This document shows, in pieces, positions 47,304-57,904 of a stretch of 64,000 bases of DNA (its first letter is position 1; the number at the start of each line of letters is the position of its first letter). The position numbers were made by a program, and so were the translations under genes. The notes under the pieces are model-generated. The model saw only the letters and a list, made by a program, of their open reading frames with translations, made no database searches and was not told the DNA's origin. Source of the stretch: Paulinella micropora (taxonomy: Eukaryota; Cercozoa; Imbricatea; Euglyphida; Paulinellidae); NCBI GenBank assembly GCA_019918135.1, contig WBZZ01002993.1:40001-104000 (forward strand), in the 5' to 3' direction.

Positions 47304-48863
47304 TCAAATGACAGCGTCTATGGCGGCGCGGCAGAGCGGACAGTTGACAAGCTGTGCCGCGCAACCCGCACAGATCTGGGCGTGGTCGCAGGGGATAAGC
47401 CGCACTAGCTCACCCAAGCACACCACACAAGAGTCGCACTCTCTTTGCAGCAAGGTAAGCTGGGCAGCCAATTTCACGCGCAGCTCGTCAAGCGCGGATA
47501 CCGCGGCAGCAATGCCCGCCAGGTCTCCCGCGTCGCCCCACTCCCGCGGCTGTACGGCCCTAAGCAGCCCGACGAATCTGCAGGCGTTTGTCACGGGGCC
47601 GCCCGCGTCCTGGCCTCCCCTACAAACACCGTCCTTGTAAGCCCAGTTGACCTCCTTCCGGCGTTCGAGCAGCGGGGTCGCGCCCTCGTGATGTTTGCGG
47701 TCACTAGCTATTTCCGCACGTTCCTCCGCCAGGCGCAGATAGCTCTGGTTAACATCGACGCTGAGCCGTCGCAGAAACTGCAGCAGCGGCACGGGCGAAT
47801 GGAAGCCCTTGGCATAGAAGGCCCTTTGCAGGATCGTTCGCCAGCCGTCTGGCTCCCTGAGTGCGTGGTCCCAACGCTGGAGCCAGGCGGTGGGCGCGCC
47901 CACCGTCGCCAACAGGCCCGCTACGCACAGCACCGACGGCACGGCCCTTAGCCGAAGCAACACGTCGCCGCCCTCAACGTGTAGGCACTGCACAGTGCCA
48001 GCTCCAGTAACGTCTGCGTCCGGCGCCGGTGCACGGGCCTCGGCTCGGAGAGCAAAAAGAAGTTTAGCAGCACGGGCGAACGCGCGAAGGCGGCGGCCGC
48101 GGCCCAGTTCTCGTCGGACAACCGCAGCAACTCCGACGCCTCGGCCAGCGCGGCCAGGACAACAGCGCGTTCTAGTTGCAACAGGCAGGCGTCGAGCGCA
48201 GACACAGCAGCGACAGCGCACTGGAAGTTGGGGCCCTCTCGTGCGCAAGCGCGCAGCCCCAGGAGATCTAGCACTCTGCCCAGCAGCGCCTCGAGCGGTG
48301 GGTCGGTTCGGCCGCGCCACAGAACAGTTGCGACGCCGAGCCAGCTAACGAAGCCAACAGAGCGGACCTCTGGTGCCGGCGACAGCACGACCTAGGCCAC
48401 ACGCAACGCGGCGGCGGTGCGCCGTGCGCACAACAACGACCTGATTAGATTATGCGTGCTGCGTCGCCCCGCCGCTGCTGGAGCCCTGGTGTCTGCAACA
48501 AAGACCACAACGGCCGCAGTGCCTCTGCCGACCGCTCTTCTTGCGACAGGGCACGGAACAGCGACCACCAGCTCTCACACAGCAGTTCCGTGTGAGGGGG
48601 GCCGCCCGCGCCGGAGGCACGGACCGCGAACTCTGCGCGCAGGTGTGTGAGCACTGCCCGGACGGACCCCGGGCGCTGGCGTGCCAGCGCCCCGAGCACG
48701 GGCGCGTAGGCGCCCCGGAGCCCCCCGCTCCAGCACAAGTATGACAGCGGTTGCGCACGGCCCGGTCCGCCAGCACGGCTACCCCGTCGGGGGACGTGAC
48801 GCACGCTAGCGCTTCTTCGTGCAGGCACGGCCCGTGCTGGCATTCCGTACAGACGCGGTGCAT
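47304..48863 (-). pseudogene. RING-finger E3-ligase-like protein
   Basis: Leftward gene whose start is most likely the ATG ending at 48863 ('HRVCTECQHGPCLHEEALAC', a Cys/His-rich opening). The body is Leu-rich and helical, armadillo-like in feel ('LRDTWLQRWDHALRE'-type helices). The C-terminus is a clear C3HC4 RING: 'CVVCLGELVRLIPCDHAQIC' then 'CAAQLVNCPLCRAAI'. RING proteins of this form (IAP-like) pass ubiquitin from E2 to substrate. It belongs with the F-box and Kelch proteins as a ubiquitin-pathway set. About two breaks. Confidence 0.6.
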
Positions 48864-49339
48864 GCCCCCTTGTGCTAAACGTTGGCTAAAACCTCCCGTT
48901 GGGAACAAAGAAAAAGAGGTTACTTCGTCCGTCGTTTTCTCGAGGATTAAAAGCTCGGACGAATTAAAAACAAACAGTAAAGAGAAGAAGAAAGAGGTTC
49001 GGCCGGCGGGGACAAATGGAAGGGGGGGGGCCGGGGGCGAGCACCAGAAAACCTGGAAGGCCCCCGCCGAAGAAGCTTTCCTTCCACAAAGAAAGGGGTC
49101 GGACCCCTTCCCTCTCCCCCCCCCCCCCCCGCGCCCCTCAGCTGAGCAGCCCCTCCCCCGTTGCCTGCAAATGGCCCGGGGAAAGACCTTCCGCTTCGCT
49201 TGGCGCCGTCCTGTTTTCCCCTCCTCCCCCTCCCCCTCAGTCGATTGCAGCAGAATTTTATTTCTTGCTTTCTGTTCGTTTCGGCGACATTTAGCAAAAA
49301 AAAAGTAAAGAAGAAAAGAAGGCCGGGGCACTTAGCAAG
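48864..49339. other. Divergent spacer between RING gene and kinase-like gene
   Basis: Contains G-runs (49,020-49,030) and C-runs (49,118-49,130). No gene supported; probable promoters for both flanking genes. Confidence 0.4.
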
Positions 49340-50023
49340 ATGTTGTCGGAGCAGCAATTCCAAAAAGCGCTGGCAAGGGAGGCCGCCGACCTGGCCCGGA
49401 CCCGTGCAGCGAGCATCGAAAAGTTCGAGCTGGAACACAAGCTCAGGTGCAAGGCCTGCAATAAAATCCTAGAAAGGCCGAACCTGGATCTAGATAAGTT
49501 GAGATGCTCTGTCATGCGTTGGAAACCCTTTACGTTTTATACAACCCAAAAAGATCCAACCGCAGATCACTTGCTAGCTATGACCGCGGACCAACACGAC
49601 GGCGGCGTCTTGGATTTACAACTCAGGCAGGCTTTCCCCACGGGCATACCTTGCTTGCAAATGGACAAGCAGGCATTTGATAAACAGTACCAGGGTGCGA
49701 TCCGCCACGGGGCTGACGACGTTATCCTTCTCCCAACGATAGGTTTAGCCCTGAAACGCCCCACCAGGGGCCCGCCAATAAAGGAAATGCGACATGCCTC
49801 GTTGGGAAACCTAGTGGATGCTATGCAGATGCAGCACTACCTGAGCAGCAAGCACGGGCTGGCCCCCAAAGTGCACGGCTGCTTGTTTATGAGCAAGGGC
49901 GGCGCGGCCAGGGGAGCGCCAAAGGCCATAGACACCACCGCAGGTAATTATTACATCGTCATGGATTATTTCAGTGGTTCGTCCGGGAAGGTTAGGACCC
50001 TGAGCAACGTTATCGAGTGTTAA
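49340..50023 (+). CDS. Kinase-like protein C (N-lobe-like)
   Basis: 227 residues from an ATG. Residues 1-60 form a coiled coil and a CxxC pair ('RCKACNKILERPN'). Residues 125-215 match a kinase N-lobe: 'DDVILLPTIGLALKRP' (strands with the ATP-binding Lys), helix 'LGNLVDAMQMQHYLSSKHG', 'LAPKVHGCLFM', and hinge 'NYYIVMDYFSGSSGK'. The protein ends soon after the hinge. Followed after 49 bases by an unknown-family gene on the same strand. It could be a regulatory pseudokinase piece; function unproven. Confidence 0.5.
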   Translation: MLSEQQFQKALAREAADLARTRAASIEKFELEHKLRCKACNKILERPNLDLDKLRCSVMRWKPFTFYTTQKDPTADHLLAMTADQHDGGVLDLQLRQAFPTGIPCLQMDKQAFDKQYQGAIRHGADDVILLPTIGLALKRPTRGPPIKEMRHASLGNLVDAMQMQHYLSSKHGLAPKVHGCLFMSKGGAARGAPKAIDTTAGNYYIVMDYFSGSSGKVRTLSNVIEC

Positions 50024-50072
50024 TAGTCCCTTTGGCTGAATTCTTTTTTAAAAGGCACAAAGAAACGAAGCC

Positions 50073-50819
50073 ATGGGTACCGTACAGGGCATTGCTGCTG
50101 ACATAGAAGTAGGTGAGGTCTATTGCCTAGAGGCAGTTAATCAAGACTTTAAGAAGCAGATATTTAGCCAGACGCTGCAATTTCTGGTTAACAATATAAA
50201 TTTGCTCCGGACGAAGAAGCCCTCCGAATTAGTGCAACTATCGGAACGGATCGACCGTTTGCTCGGGAAAGAAGAAGCCGCCGGATTCTTGGCAAAGATT
50301 AAAGATTTATTTCAGAATGACAAAGCAATTTTCGAGAAACAGATCCGAAAATTGCTTGGGAATGACGAAGCGCAACAACAGATCCCGGCAGTTGCCAACA
50401 AACCAGAGGCCTGGCAAGTCGATGTGAAGAGCACGGCGGGTTCCGAGAAATGCAAAATCTGTCTCCGCGAATTCGAATTATTTGGATCACTAGACCTGCA
50501 CAACAAGTCCGAAACTGGGAAATGTAAAACCTTTGTTGCCACGAACAAAGACCGACGTTCGTTCGCGGTTTTCATTATGCAAGAACGACAAAACAGAAAA
50601 CGACATTTCGTGCTCCGAATCATCCACGTGCATGTCGAGAACAAGTTTTTGCAGAATGACGAAGACAAGTTTCATTGTTATTTATCTCTCTGGTACACCA
50701 TCAGAAAATGGATGAATCAACAGAGACGGTTGGGGGCAGGTAAAATCGTCGGCGTAAAATTTGCCTGGGACGTTGACGAAACGACACTATTTTCACTGAA
50801 GGATAGATTTTCAGGTTGA
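50073..50819 (+). CDS. Paralogue family X, member 1
   Basis: 248 residues from an ATG (MGTVQGIAADIEVGEVYCLE). Layout: helical N-terminal half, then 'AWQVDVKSTAGSEKCKICLREFELF', then a conserved core 'TFVATNKDRRSFAVFIMQE', 'IIHVHVENKFLQ' and 'CYLSLWYTIRKWM'. Members 2 and 3 share every one of these blocks. I do not recognise the family. The core may be a small alpha/beta fold. This copy looks whole and is less GC-rich than most of the block. Confidence 0.6.
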   Translation: MGTVQGIAADIEVGEVYCLEAVNQDFKKQIFSQTLQFLVNNINLLRTKKPSELVQLSERIDRLLGKEEAAGFLAKIKDLFQNDKAIFEKQIRKLLGNDEAQQQIPAVANKPEAWQVDVKSTAGSEKCKICLREFELFGSLDLHNKSETGKCKTFVATNKDRRSFAVFIMQERQNRKRHFVLRIIHVHVENKFLQNDEDKFHCYLSLWYTIRKWMNQQRRLGAGKIVGVKFAWDVDETTLFSLKDRFSG

Positions 50820-51065
50820 GATTGTATAATCTTGGCACGGGGTGAGACCAGGGAGGAGAAGCGGGGGGGGGGGGGCTCTGTTACACAGGACAAAAAACGT
50901 AGCCACTTTGGAGACTTGGGGCAGGGAGGAGCAAAAACGACAAGAATTTTGGCGGCCAGAAAACGATGTTTTGATTCCGCACACAGAAAAAAGCAGTATA
51001 AGAGTCTTCTTTGTGTAATAAACTCAAAGAAGAAGCCTGGACCCCACCCCTTCACCCAAAAAAAA

Positions 51066-51850
51066 ATGGGCAACACACCAAATACACAAGGGCAAAGAGT
51101 CCTGTGTTTGGCTAACGCGCAAAAGCAACGGTGGTTTCAGAAAATCTTAGATCGAACCGCCTGGACATTAGCTACAAATTCTGATGAGCCTGCTCAGGTC
51201 TCTGCTGATAGCGCCACAACACGGAATAACGTGCTTCCATGGCAAAAGACAATGCAAAGTGATAACTGACAAAACTCCTCGATGAATCGAGTGTTCTAAG
51301 TCAACCTCAAAAAGACTGTATCAAAAAAAAGCTCACAATTCTCCGGCTCTCCACAGCAAGGGAGAGATGGCGGGTCACGCGCGGTAGCGATCCCCGAAAT
51401 ATCAATTTACTGATTTGTTTTGAGGAACTAGAATTGTACCTACTCGAAACACAGAACGACACGCCATGTTCGACCTACATTGCAACCAACCGAGCCAGAA
51501 ATTCATTTGCGGCTTTCCAGCTTACAAGCAACAACGACAAACGATGCGTCGCAGAAATCAAGCACGTGCAACTCGACAACAGGTACCTGCAGGATGAGGG
51601 AACCGAATTCGGCGGTCTTTTGGAACTCTGGCAGTCAATTGCAGGGTGGTCTGCGCCAAAGAATCGAGTAGTTGTGGATGTCATAGCTCCGATGGTGTCG
51701 AAGGAAGTCTTAGCAAAAGCCAGACAAACGCTGCAGCCGGAGCAGGAGGTTATTCAACAATCGCCAAAAGCAACCAAACCAAAGACAAACATGAACAGGG
51801 GAAGACCCCCGCCACCTGCATTGCCCAGGAAACCCAGACCCTCCCAATAG
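51066..51850 (+). pseudogene. Paralogue family X, member 2
   Basis: Starts at ATG 51066 ('GNTPNTQGQRVLCLANAQKQ', like member 1). It continues with 'LLICFEELELYLLE', 'STYIATNRARNSFAAFQL', 'EIKHVQLDNRYLQDE' and 'LLELWQSIAGW', then a Pro/Lys-rich tail 'PPPPALPRKPRP' that could bind SH3-like domains. About one or two breaks. 246 bases after member 1, same strand, so a tandem duplication. Confidence 0.55.
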
Positions 51851-51935
51851 CACAGAAATCTCCCCCAAAAAAACAGGCACGACCAAAAAAAACCAGGGCG
51901 CCCAAACAAATAAACAACAGATTTTTAATTAATTC

Positions 51936-53140
51936 TTAAGAAGGGACTTTTCGCGCAGCTGGCGATTTTCTGTAACGAAAATGGCGTCTTGGACCGTTGT
52001 CACTGCCAGGCCCCTCCGATAACTGCACGCTCCCAGCATGTAATCCTGAGTGTTTGGCTGTATTCGTGTCCTCGGTTGGTGCGTCGTTAGCCGTGCCGGA
52101 GAGGCTTTCCGTAAGCGAATCGTTTTGGTTAATAGGATCGACCGCGGTCGGCGCTATGCCTTTCTCGCTGTTCCCCTGCACCAGCTGACGTCGCGGCTGG
52201 CTCACTTTGACATGTCTTTTCTTCGGACGTGACTTGCGCTCGCCCTCAACCTGCCCAGAGTCTGGATCTGGGTGTTCTGCTGTATTCATGTCATTAGTTG
52301 GTGCGTCATTAGCCACGTCGGTACCAAGGCTTGTTGTAAGCGAGTCGTGCTGGTTAGAAACCCGGCCTCCGCCGAGTCCCCCCTGCTGCGTCGGGGTGGA
52401 CCCTTCAGGTCCGTCACTGCCGACATCCAGTTGCGTCTCGGTGCTTTGGCGAGCGCCTTCTTTTTCTGTTGCGGGGTTGTCTCCCTTTTCTGGCAGATCG
52501 TTCAACAAATCTCTGTCTAGCTGCAGATTCTCGTCCACCGCGAATCTGCCAGTGTCCACATTGGCCAGGCCGGGATGCCAATCGACTTGCACCCAAGAAA
52601 CCTTCAAGGGTTCTAGCTTGTTAGGTCCTTGTTGGGCCTGGAATTAAAAGAGTCGGATAGACTGCCACAGTTGGATAAGGCAGGCGTACTGCCGTTCGCT
52701 CGAACCCAGGTACAGGTTATCCAGGTGCAAGTGGAAGATGCTAATCCCCAGCTTTTGATCACGTGATCTGACGAACTTGAAGAACGCAAACGATCGGTGT
52801 CCGGGCTTGTCCGCCGCGGCCGAAGCGACAAAAATTCTGCAGCGGCCTGCTGATGGTGCCTGATTGGCGAAAATCAAATTCAGCTCTTGCAAGCATATTA
52901 ACGCTTTCTGCTGCTTTTCGCCTTCGGAGCTGACACGCCAGGCATGTTGTTTATTTTGTTTAAATCTGCCGCCACCCAAATCATATTTAGTTAATTCTGC
53001 TTCTTCAGTATTATTTGCAAGGGGTATGTCATTGCGCAGACTCCTTTCTATCCCGTCTATTGTTCCAGCAGGCAATGCCTGCCAAACTTGCAGAAATGCT
53101 TTCGTCGTAGCTTCTTCTTTTATTGTGATTGCCACAATAT
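51936..53140 (-). pseudogene. Paralogue family X, member 3
   Basis: Opposite strand to members 1 and 2. Family blocks: 'HAWRVSSEGEKQQKALICLQ', 'RIFVASAAADKPGHRSFAFF', 'SIFHLHLDNLYLGSS', 'LIQLWQSIRLF'. Its long hydrophilic C-terminus contains two copies of a block 'NDAPTxDxNTA' about 50 residues apart and basic 'RPKKRHVKVSQPRR'. The 5' side runs straight into the VTPS repeat array. About one break. It has the longest tail of the family. Confidence 0.5.
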
Positions 53141-54255
53141 CTATGACGATATCTGTGACTGCCACGATAACTGTGACGCCATCCGCTTCTGTCACGCCGT
53201 CCGTGACTGCCACGATATCTGTGACGCCATCCGCTTCTGTCACGCCGTCCGTGACTGCCACGATATCTGTGACGCCATCCGCTTCTGTCACGCCGTCCGT
53301 GACTGCCACGATATCTGTGACGCCATCCGCTTCTGTCACGCCGTCCGTGACTGCCACGATATCTGTGACGCCATCCGCTTCTGTGACTTCCACTATATCT
53401 GTGACGCCTTCCGTGACGCCGTCTGTGACGCCATCCGCTTCTGTGACTGCCACGCCTTCCGTGACTGCCACGCCTTCCGTGACTGCCACGATATCTGTGA
53501 CGCCATCCGCTTCTGTCACGCCATCTGCTTCTGTCACGCCGTCTGTGACTGCCACGATATCTGTCGCCATCCGCTTCTGTCACGCCATCTGCTTCTGTCA
53601 CGCCGTCCGTGACTGCCACGATATCTGTGACGCCCACCACCTCGGCGACACGGTCCGCAACGGCCACGATATCCGTGACTGCCACTATATCTGTGACTGC
53701 TACTATATCTGTGACTGCCACGATATCTGTGACGCCCACCACCTCGGCGACACGGTCCGCGACGGCGACGGCATCCGCTTCTGTGACGCCATCCGCTTCT
53801 GTGACTGCCACTATATCTGTGACGCCTTCCGTGACGCCGTCCGTGACTGCCACGATATCTGTGACGCCCACCACCTCGGCGACACGGTCCGCGACGGCGA
53901 CGGCATCCGCTTCTGTGACGCCATCCGCTTCTGTGACTGCCACGATATCTGTGACTGCCACTATATCTGTGACACGCACACCCACGATATCTGTGACACC
54001 CACCATCTCCGTGACGCCGACTCCCACGATATCTGTGACGCCATCCGCTTCCGTGACACCGTCCGTGACACCCTCCCGCACGCCCACGATATCTGTGACG
54101 CCATCCGCTTCCATGACGGCGACGTCCACGATATCTGTGACGCCATCCGCTTCTGTCACGCCAACAATATCTGTGACGCCGACGCCCACGATATCTGTGA
54201 CGCCATCCGCTTCCGTGACGTCCACACGCTCCCCAACACCATCGCCCACGCCCAC
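53140..54255 (+). repeat. Long VTPS/VTAT minisatellite, open on both strands
   Basis: At 53,166-53,405, five tandem 48-base units encode 'SVTPSASVTPSVTATI'. They are followed by shuffled 12- to 18-base variants (ACGATATCTGTGACGCC and similar) and two larger duplicated blocks (about 53,625-53,790 and 53,855-54,010). In the coding direction it gives a Ser/Thr/Pro stalk. The opposite strand is also open as 'VTEADGVTDIVAVTDG'. Confidence 0.85.
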
Positions 54256-56015
54256 GCCGCAGATAAACGAGTGCGTAGCCTGGCGCAGTAGCTGTGATGA
54301 TGCGCTGAATTTCGTGGACTTCACAGGCTCTTCATATACCTCTAGCTCTAACACGTATACTATTGGAAGCTCTAGCGCGGGTGGTATATACCCAGCCTGG
54401 AACGCCTTTACCAGCGGTACCGGCTATTATTGGAAAGCGGGTACAGCAAAATATAACAGTGCAGGAAATTATATCGGTACTTCAACATATAATACCGGCG
54501 GCCTCTTGGGTGAGTACCTGAGTATCTCAGCCCCAACGGCGTTTGTCGTGACCCATTTTGCCCTGGCTGCGACGGACGTGTTGCCGCCCAATAGTTTTGC
54601 GCTGATGGCATCCAACGACGGGGGAGTGCAGTGGACGAACCTGTACCAATCCTCTGTGAATCCTTTGTCCTGGGCGAGGAGCGTACGTACACGATAGCGC
54701 AGCCCGGAAGTTACACCGTCTACCGGCTCGTCGCCCTGACCGTGCCCACAGGGGGTACCAGTGCGTATGCACAGATTAGCAGGGTGTTCTTGAGGGCCTG
54801 GTGCTGTCCTTCGTGCGCAAACACACCCGCCGAAAGTTACACTTGCACCTGCGACGCGGGCTGGGCAGGCGGGGGGCTCGGCAAAGGCTGTTTCCACTAC
54901 GACGCATGTCGTGACTATCCGCCCGATTGCGATACTTCCTTCCACCAGACGTGGACTTCCAACACGTTGGGGTCCTGGACTGTTACCGGCAGCAGCAATG
55001 CTTCGTCGGTCTGCATGCTGCTGGGAGCAGACACCGCTAGTTCAAACACTTGGTCGTCGGCCGCCGTCTATAGCATAGCGGATGGGACGTACACGGGAGG
55101 TCAGAGCACGGCGGGCGTCGCGGGCGAGTGGGTGCAAATAGCCAAAACGGCGGCGGTGGTCCTGACAAGCTACTCTTTTGCCTGCAGGTACGTAAGCGGT
55201 GGTAGCACGGCCATCCCGTGAGCTTTGCACTTTTAGGCAGCGGGGATGCGGTGTCGTGGGAAGTTCTGTCGACCATAAGCAATGCACAGCCCCTGGTACA
55301 AGGGCAGGAGCGCACTTACCAATTAAGCGCGCCAGGTCCGTACTCGTATTACAGGTTCGTGATCACCAAGATCCAGCCGGCCGCCAGCGGGCGGGCTACC
55401 ATGGCGGACGTGTACTTTCGCTTGTGGTGCTGCCCCGGTTGTACAAGAACAGGCGGAGCTAACTATGTTTGCACTTGCGCTAGCGGCTGGTACAGCGGAA
55501 CGTCAACGGGCTGCTTTTACGGGGCCTGTAGCTCTCACAAGACAAGCGGAGTGAGTTATCGCTCAGCTGATAGGGTCTTTGGCTGCCCAGCGAGCTTCAC
55601 TACCCCCGGGCTTTTCGTAAGTTCAACTTTGAACGATGGACAAAGCGGCGCACCTTATCTGCGGGGGATTACTTCCGGAGGCGCGTGCAATTATGGCTGG
55701 CACATTTTGACTAGGAACGAATACACTCTCTACGATCTTTCCGATTCCCAATACTATATCATTGCATCTGGCATTTGTACCGCCTGCTGCGACTACATGG
55801 GGCTAAACGGGGTCGGACCCACAGGGAACGTAGCTTGCAGTAACTTACAAAGTACAATGATTGACAAATATTGGGCACCACAAACGTCAGGGCTTTTCTT
55901 GAATTTGCCGTCCCTGTTTATGTGGACTGGCGGATCTTCCACCTCCAGAGCAGCCGAGCAAATAAACAAGACCAACTACATGCTGCACGGTGTCTTCTGT
56001 GCTTTGAATTTTTAA
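53140..56015 (+). pseudogene. Stalked surface protein with discoidin-like and EGF-like modules
   Basis: A Ser/Thr/Pro stalk (probably O-glycosylated) leads into 'TPSPTPTPQINECVAW' at about 54,250. Two copies follow of a module with 'FALMASNDGGVQWTNL' or 'FALLGSGDAVSWEVL' and then 'ERTYTIAQPGSYTVYR' or 'ERTYQLSAPGPYSYYR', the GSnDG-W pattern of F5/8-type (discoidin-like) carbohydrate-binding domains. Each ends in a Cys-rich EGF-like piece ('YTCTCDAGWAGG', 'YVCTCASGWYSG'). A C-terminal Cys-containing domain closes the protein ('GITSGGACNYGWHILTRNEY'). No signal peptide or start is visible because the array abuts member 3 of family X. About two breaks. Confidence 0.6.
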
Positions 56016-56386
56016 ACAAAGCACGTGCTGCACGGTGTCTTCAAGCACAGGCTATGAATGCCATGCACCATTTCCGTTTATTGTAGAGTAAAAAAAGACA
56101 CATATAAAAAATTTAAAGGGAGAGAGGCGGAGAGGGACCGGCGCGACCGACATTCTGCGCGAGCAACAGTAAAGCAAGCACGGTTCAAGCGCGGGCTTTC
56201 TTTTAAAATTTAAAAAAGAACTCCTTGTTGCTTTCTTGTATAGTAATGTCTTGTTCCTTTTCTATTTTTAATTGTTTTTGTTCTCTCTTTTTATTACAAC
56301 TAACCACACACACCCCCGAACCCACTGCTTCAAGATTTTTCGGGGGGTGTGGGGGGGGGGGAGGGGGGCGCACCGCGGGATTCTTT
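56016..56386. other. Spacer between convergent genes
   Basis: Includes a 30-base duplication of the adhesin gene end (GTGCTGCACGGTGTCTTC at 55,983 and 56,026), A/T-rich DNA and a G-run near 56,350. No gene supported. Confidence 0.45.
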
Positions 56387-56731
56387 TCAGGCCAAGGGCG
56401 CAAAGGCACTTGCATCCAGGTTCAGGCGGGCCTCCTGGCGCTGCGAATCCTCGACCGCGTCCACTAGCTGGCGCAGCTTGACGTACACCGCGCCCAGGCA
56501 CACGATGACGGCCGTAAAGCCCGCGCACACCGCTTGCTTGAGCCAAAGCTGTTCCTGCTCTAGCGGCGACTGGTAGCGGATCGCGCTGTTGCCGATCACA
56601 AAGATTGCGGCCACGCCCGTGATCCACATGGCAGCGCACAGAGCCCAGTCCCACAAACTCCGCGAACGCTGCTGCAGGCTGGACAGCGCTTGTCGGCAGC
56701 CGGCGGTACGATTGTTTTCGCGGATGTCCAT
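56387..56731 (-). CDS. Small two-helix membrane protein
   Basis: 114 residues from the ATG ending at 56731 (MDIRENNRTAGCRQALSSL). Two hydrophobic helices: 'LCAAMWITGVAAIFVIG' (about residues 35-52) and 'AVCAGFTAVIVCLGAVYV' (about 70-88). Then an amphipathic helix 'LRQLVDAVEDSQRQEARL'. A further in-frame ATG lies 51 bases upstream in a poor context. No family recognised. Looks whole. Confidence 0.55.
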   Translation of the reverse strand: MDIRENNRTAGCRQALSSLQQRSRSLWDWALCAAMWITGVAAIFVIGNSAIRYQSPLEQEQLWLKQAVCAGFTAVIVCLGAVYVKLRQLVDAVEDSQRQEARLNLDASAFAPLA

Positions 56732-57117
56732 TCTCTCTCTCTCTATTTTTCGGCTGCCTTGGCTAAGTGGCTCGCATTTCACAAAGACTCAGCTCGCGCT
56801 CCCCCCCCCCCCCCCCCCCCCCACATCGGCGACAATGAAGGGCGCACATGGGAGCGGGGGACAGGCAGGGGGGGGGGGGGGGGCGCCGAAAAAGTCTCAA
56901 GGCCGATGGGGAGCAAAAACCTGTTGCTAGTGCAAAGGGGGGGGGGGGGGGCGCGGGAAGGCTGTGGCAGGGCGGGGGGGGGGGGGGGGGGGAAAGAAGG
57001 TTGTAGCAGGGAGGGGAAAGAAAAGCTGGGTGCAAAAAAAAACCAACTACCAGACAAGAGAGAAATCGCACAGCAAACGCGCCCGTGCGTAAAAAAAAGA
57101 GGCCTGTCTGACAAAAG
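56732..57117. other. Spacer with very long C- and G-runs
   Basis: C-run at 56,803-56,821 and G-runs near 56,870-56,883, 56,937-56,950 and 56,972-56,992. No gene supported. Runs of this length could form G-quadruplexes and are prone to assembly error. Confidence 0.5.
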
Positions 57118-57720
57118 GTGACTACAAGGGCAGGTACCAACGACTGCAATCTTTTCTGCAACAAGACGTCAAGGGGTTGCTACGTGCACGCGCTGGTGAA
57201 GAGATTGCAAGGCTGCCCGAGCGCCTGCGGACATGGGCTTGCCTTTGCTGGCGCGAACGCAGGCAACTGGCGCAGAAGTGCTGCGCTGAGAAAAACTTCG
57301 GCAACCGAAACAAACAAGAAAAGTCCGAGAATTAAAACCATTTTGTGTGCCAGAGCCTACGAGACGCTCTTTTTTTTAGTTCCTGAGATTGAGGTAGGAG
57401 GGGCGGGGGGACAGGTTTTATTTGTGAGGCAGTGGGGTCGGCAAAGCCAAGCCCCGGGCACCACAACCACTAGCCGTGGAGTGCTGCCAGGGCTTGTTGT
57501 TTGTGGAGCGACTGACGGGGGGTGATGCCCCGAGGGCCGCCTGGTTTAGGTCTGCCGGGACACGACCTCCGGGCTCCGGAACACTCCCGCACTGGCGGCG
57601 ACCGGCTTTACCGGTCGGGTTACGAGGACGCATGCACGCGTGTTGCGCGGAAGGGCTGTCGCCCCAGAGTTTAGCGCAGGTTTTTAACCCTCTCCCCCTC
57701 CACTCTCTCCCCCTCTGCCG
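57118..57720. other. Non-coding or unassigned stretch
   Basis: Short open frames on both strands but none with convincing protein character. A GC-rich part (57,430-57,660) contains GACCGGCTTTACCGGTC, a small palindrome. I cannot assign it. Confidence 0.3.
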
Positions 57721-57904
57721 AAACAGAATTGTAAATTAAATTAAAAAATAGCTGACTTTTCGGCCAAAGCAGGCAAAGAAAAAGCCGTACATTTCGGCAA
57801 ACTTTCGTGAGATCTCTCATTCCGCCGCAGATTTCGGCAAACTTTCGCGCGAAACTTTCCTTTCGCCGCAAAAACTCGGTCAGCGACTGAACTTCTTTTT
57901 GGAA

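Noticed and set aside
53029-54354. Long leftward open frame reading VTEADGVTDIVAVTDG
   Set aside because: It is mostly the complement of the VTPS stalk repeat. Only the part below about 53,140 has independent support as paralogue X member 3.
57118-57525. Possible 135-residue gene
   Set aside because: Cys-containing start but no recognisable pattern, runs into low-complexity DNA, and has no supporting neighbours.
57430-57660. Structured RNA gene candidate
   Set aside because: One small palindrome only; no match to rRNA, snRNA or tRNA features that I know.
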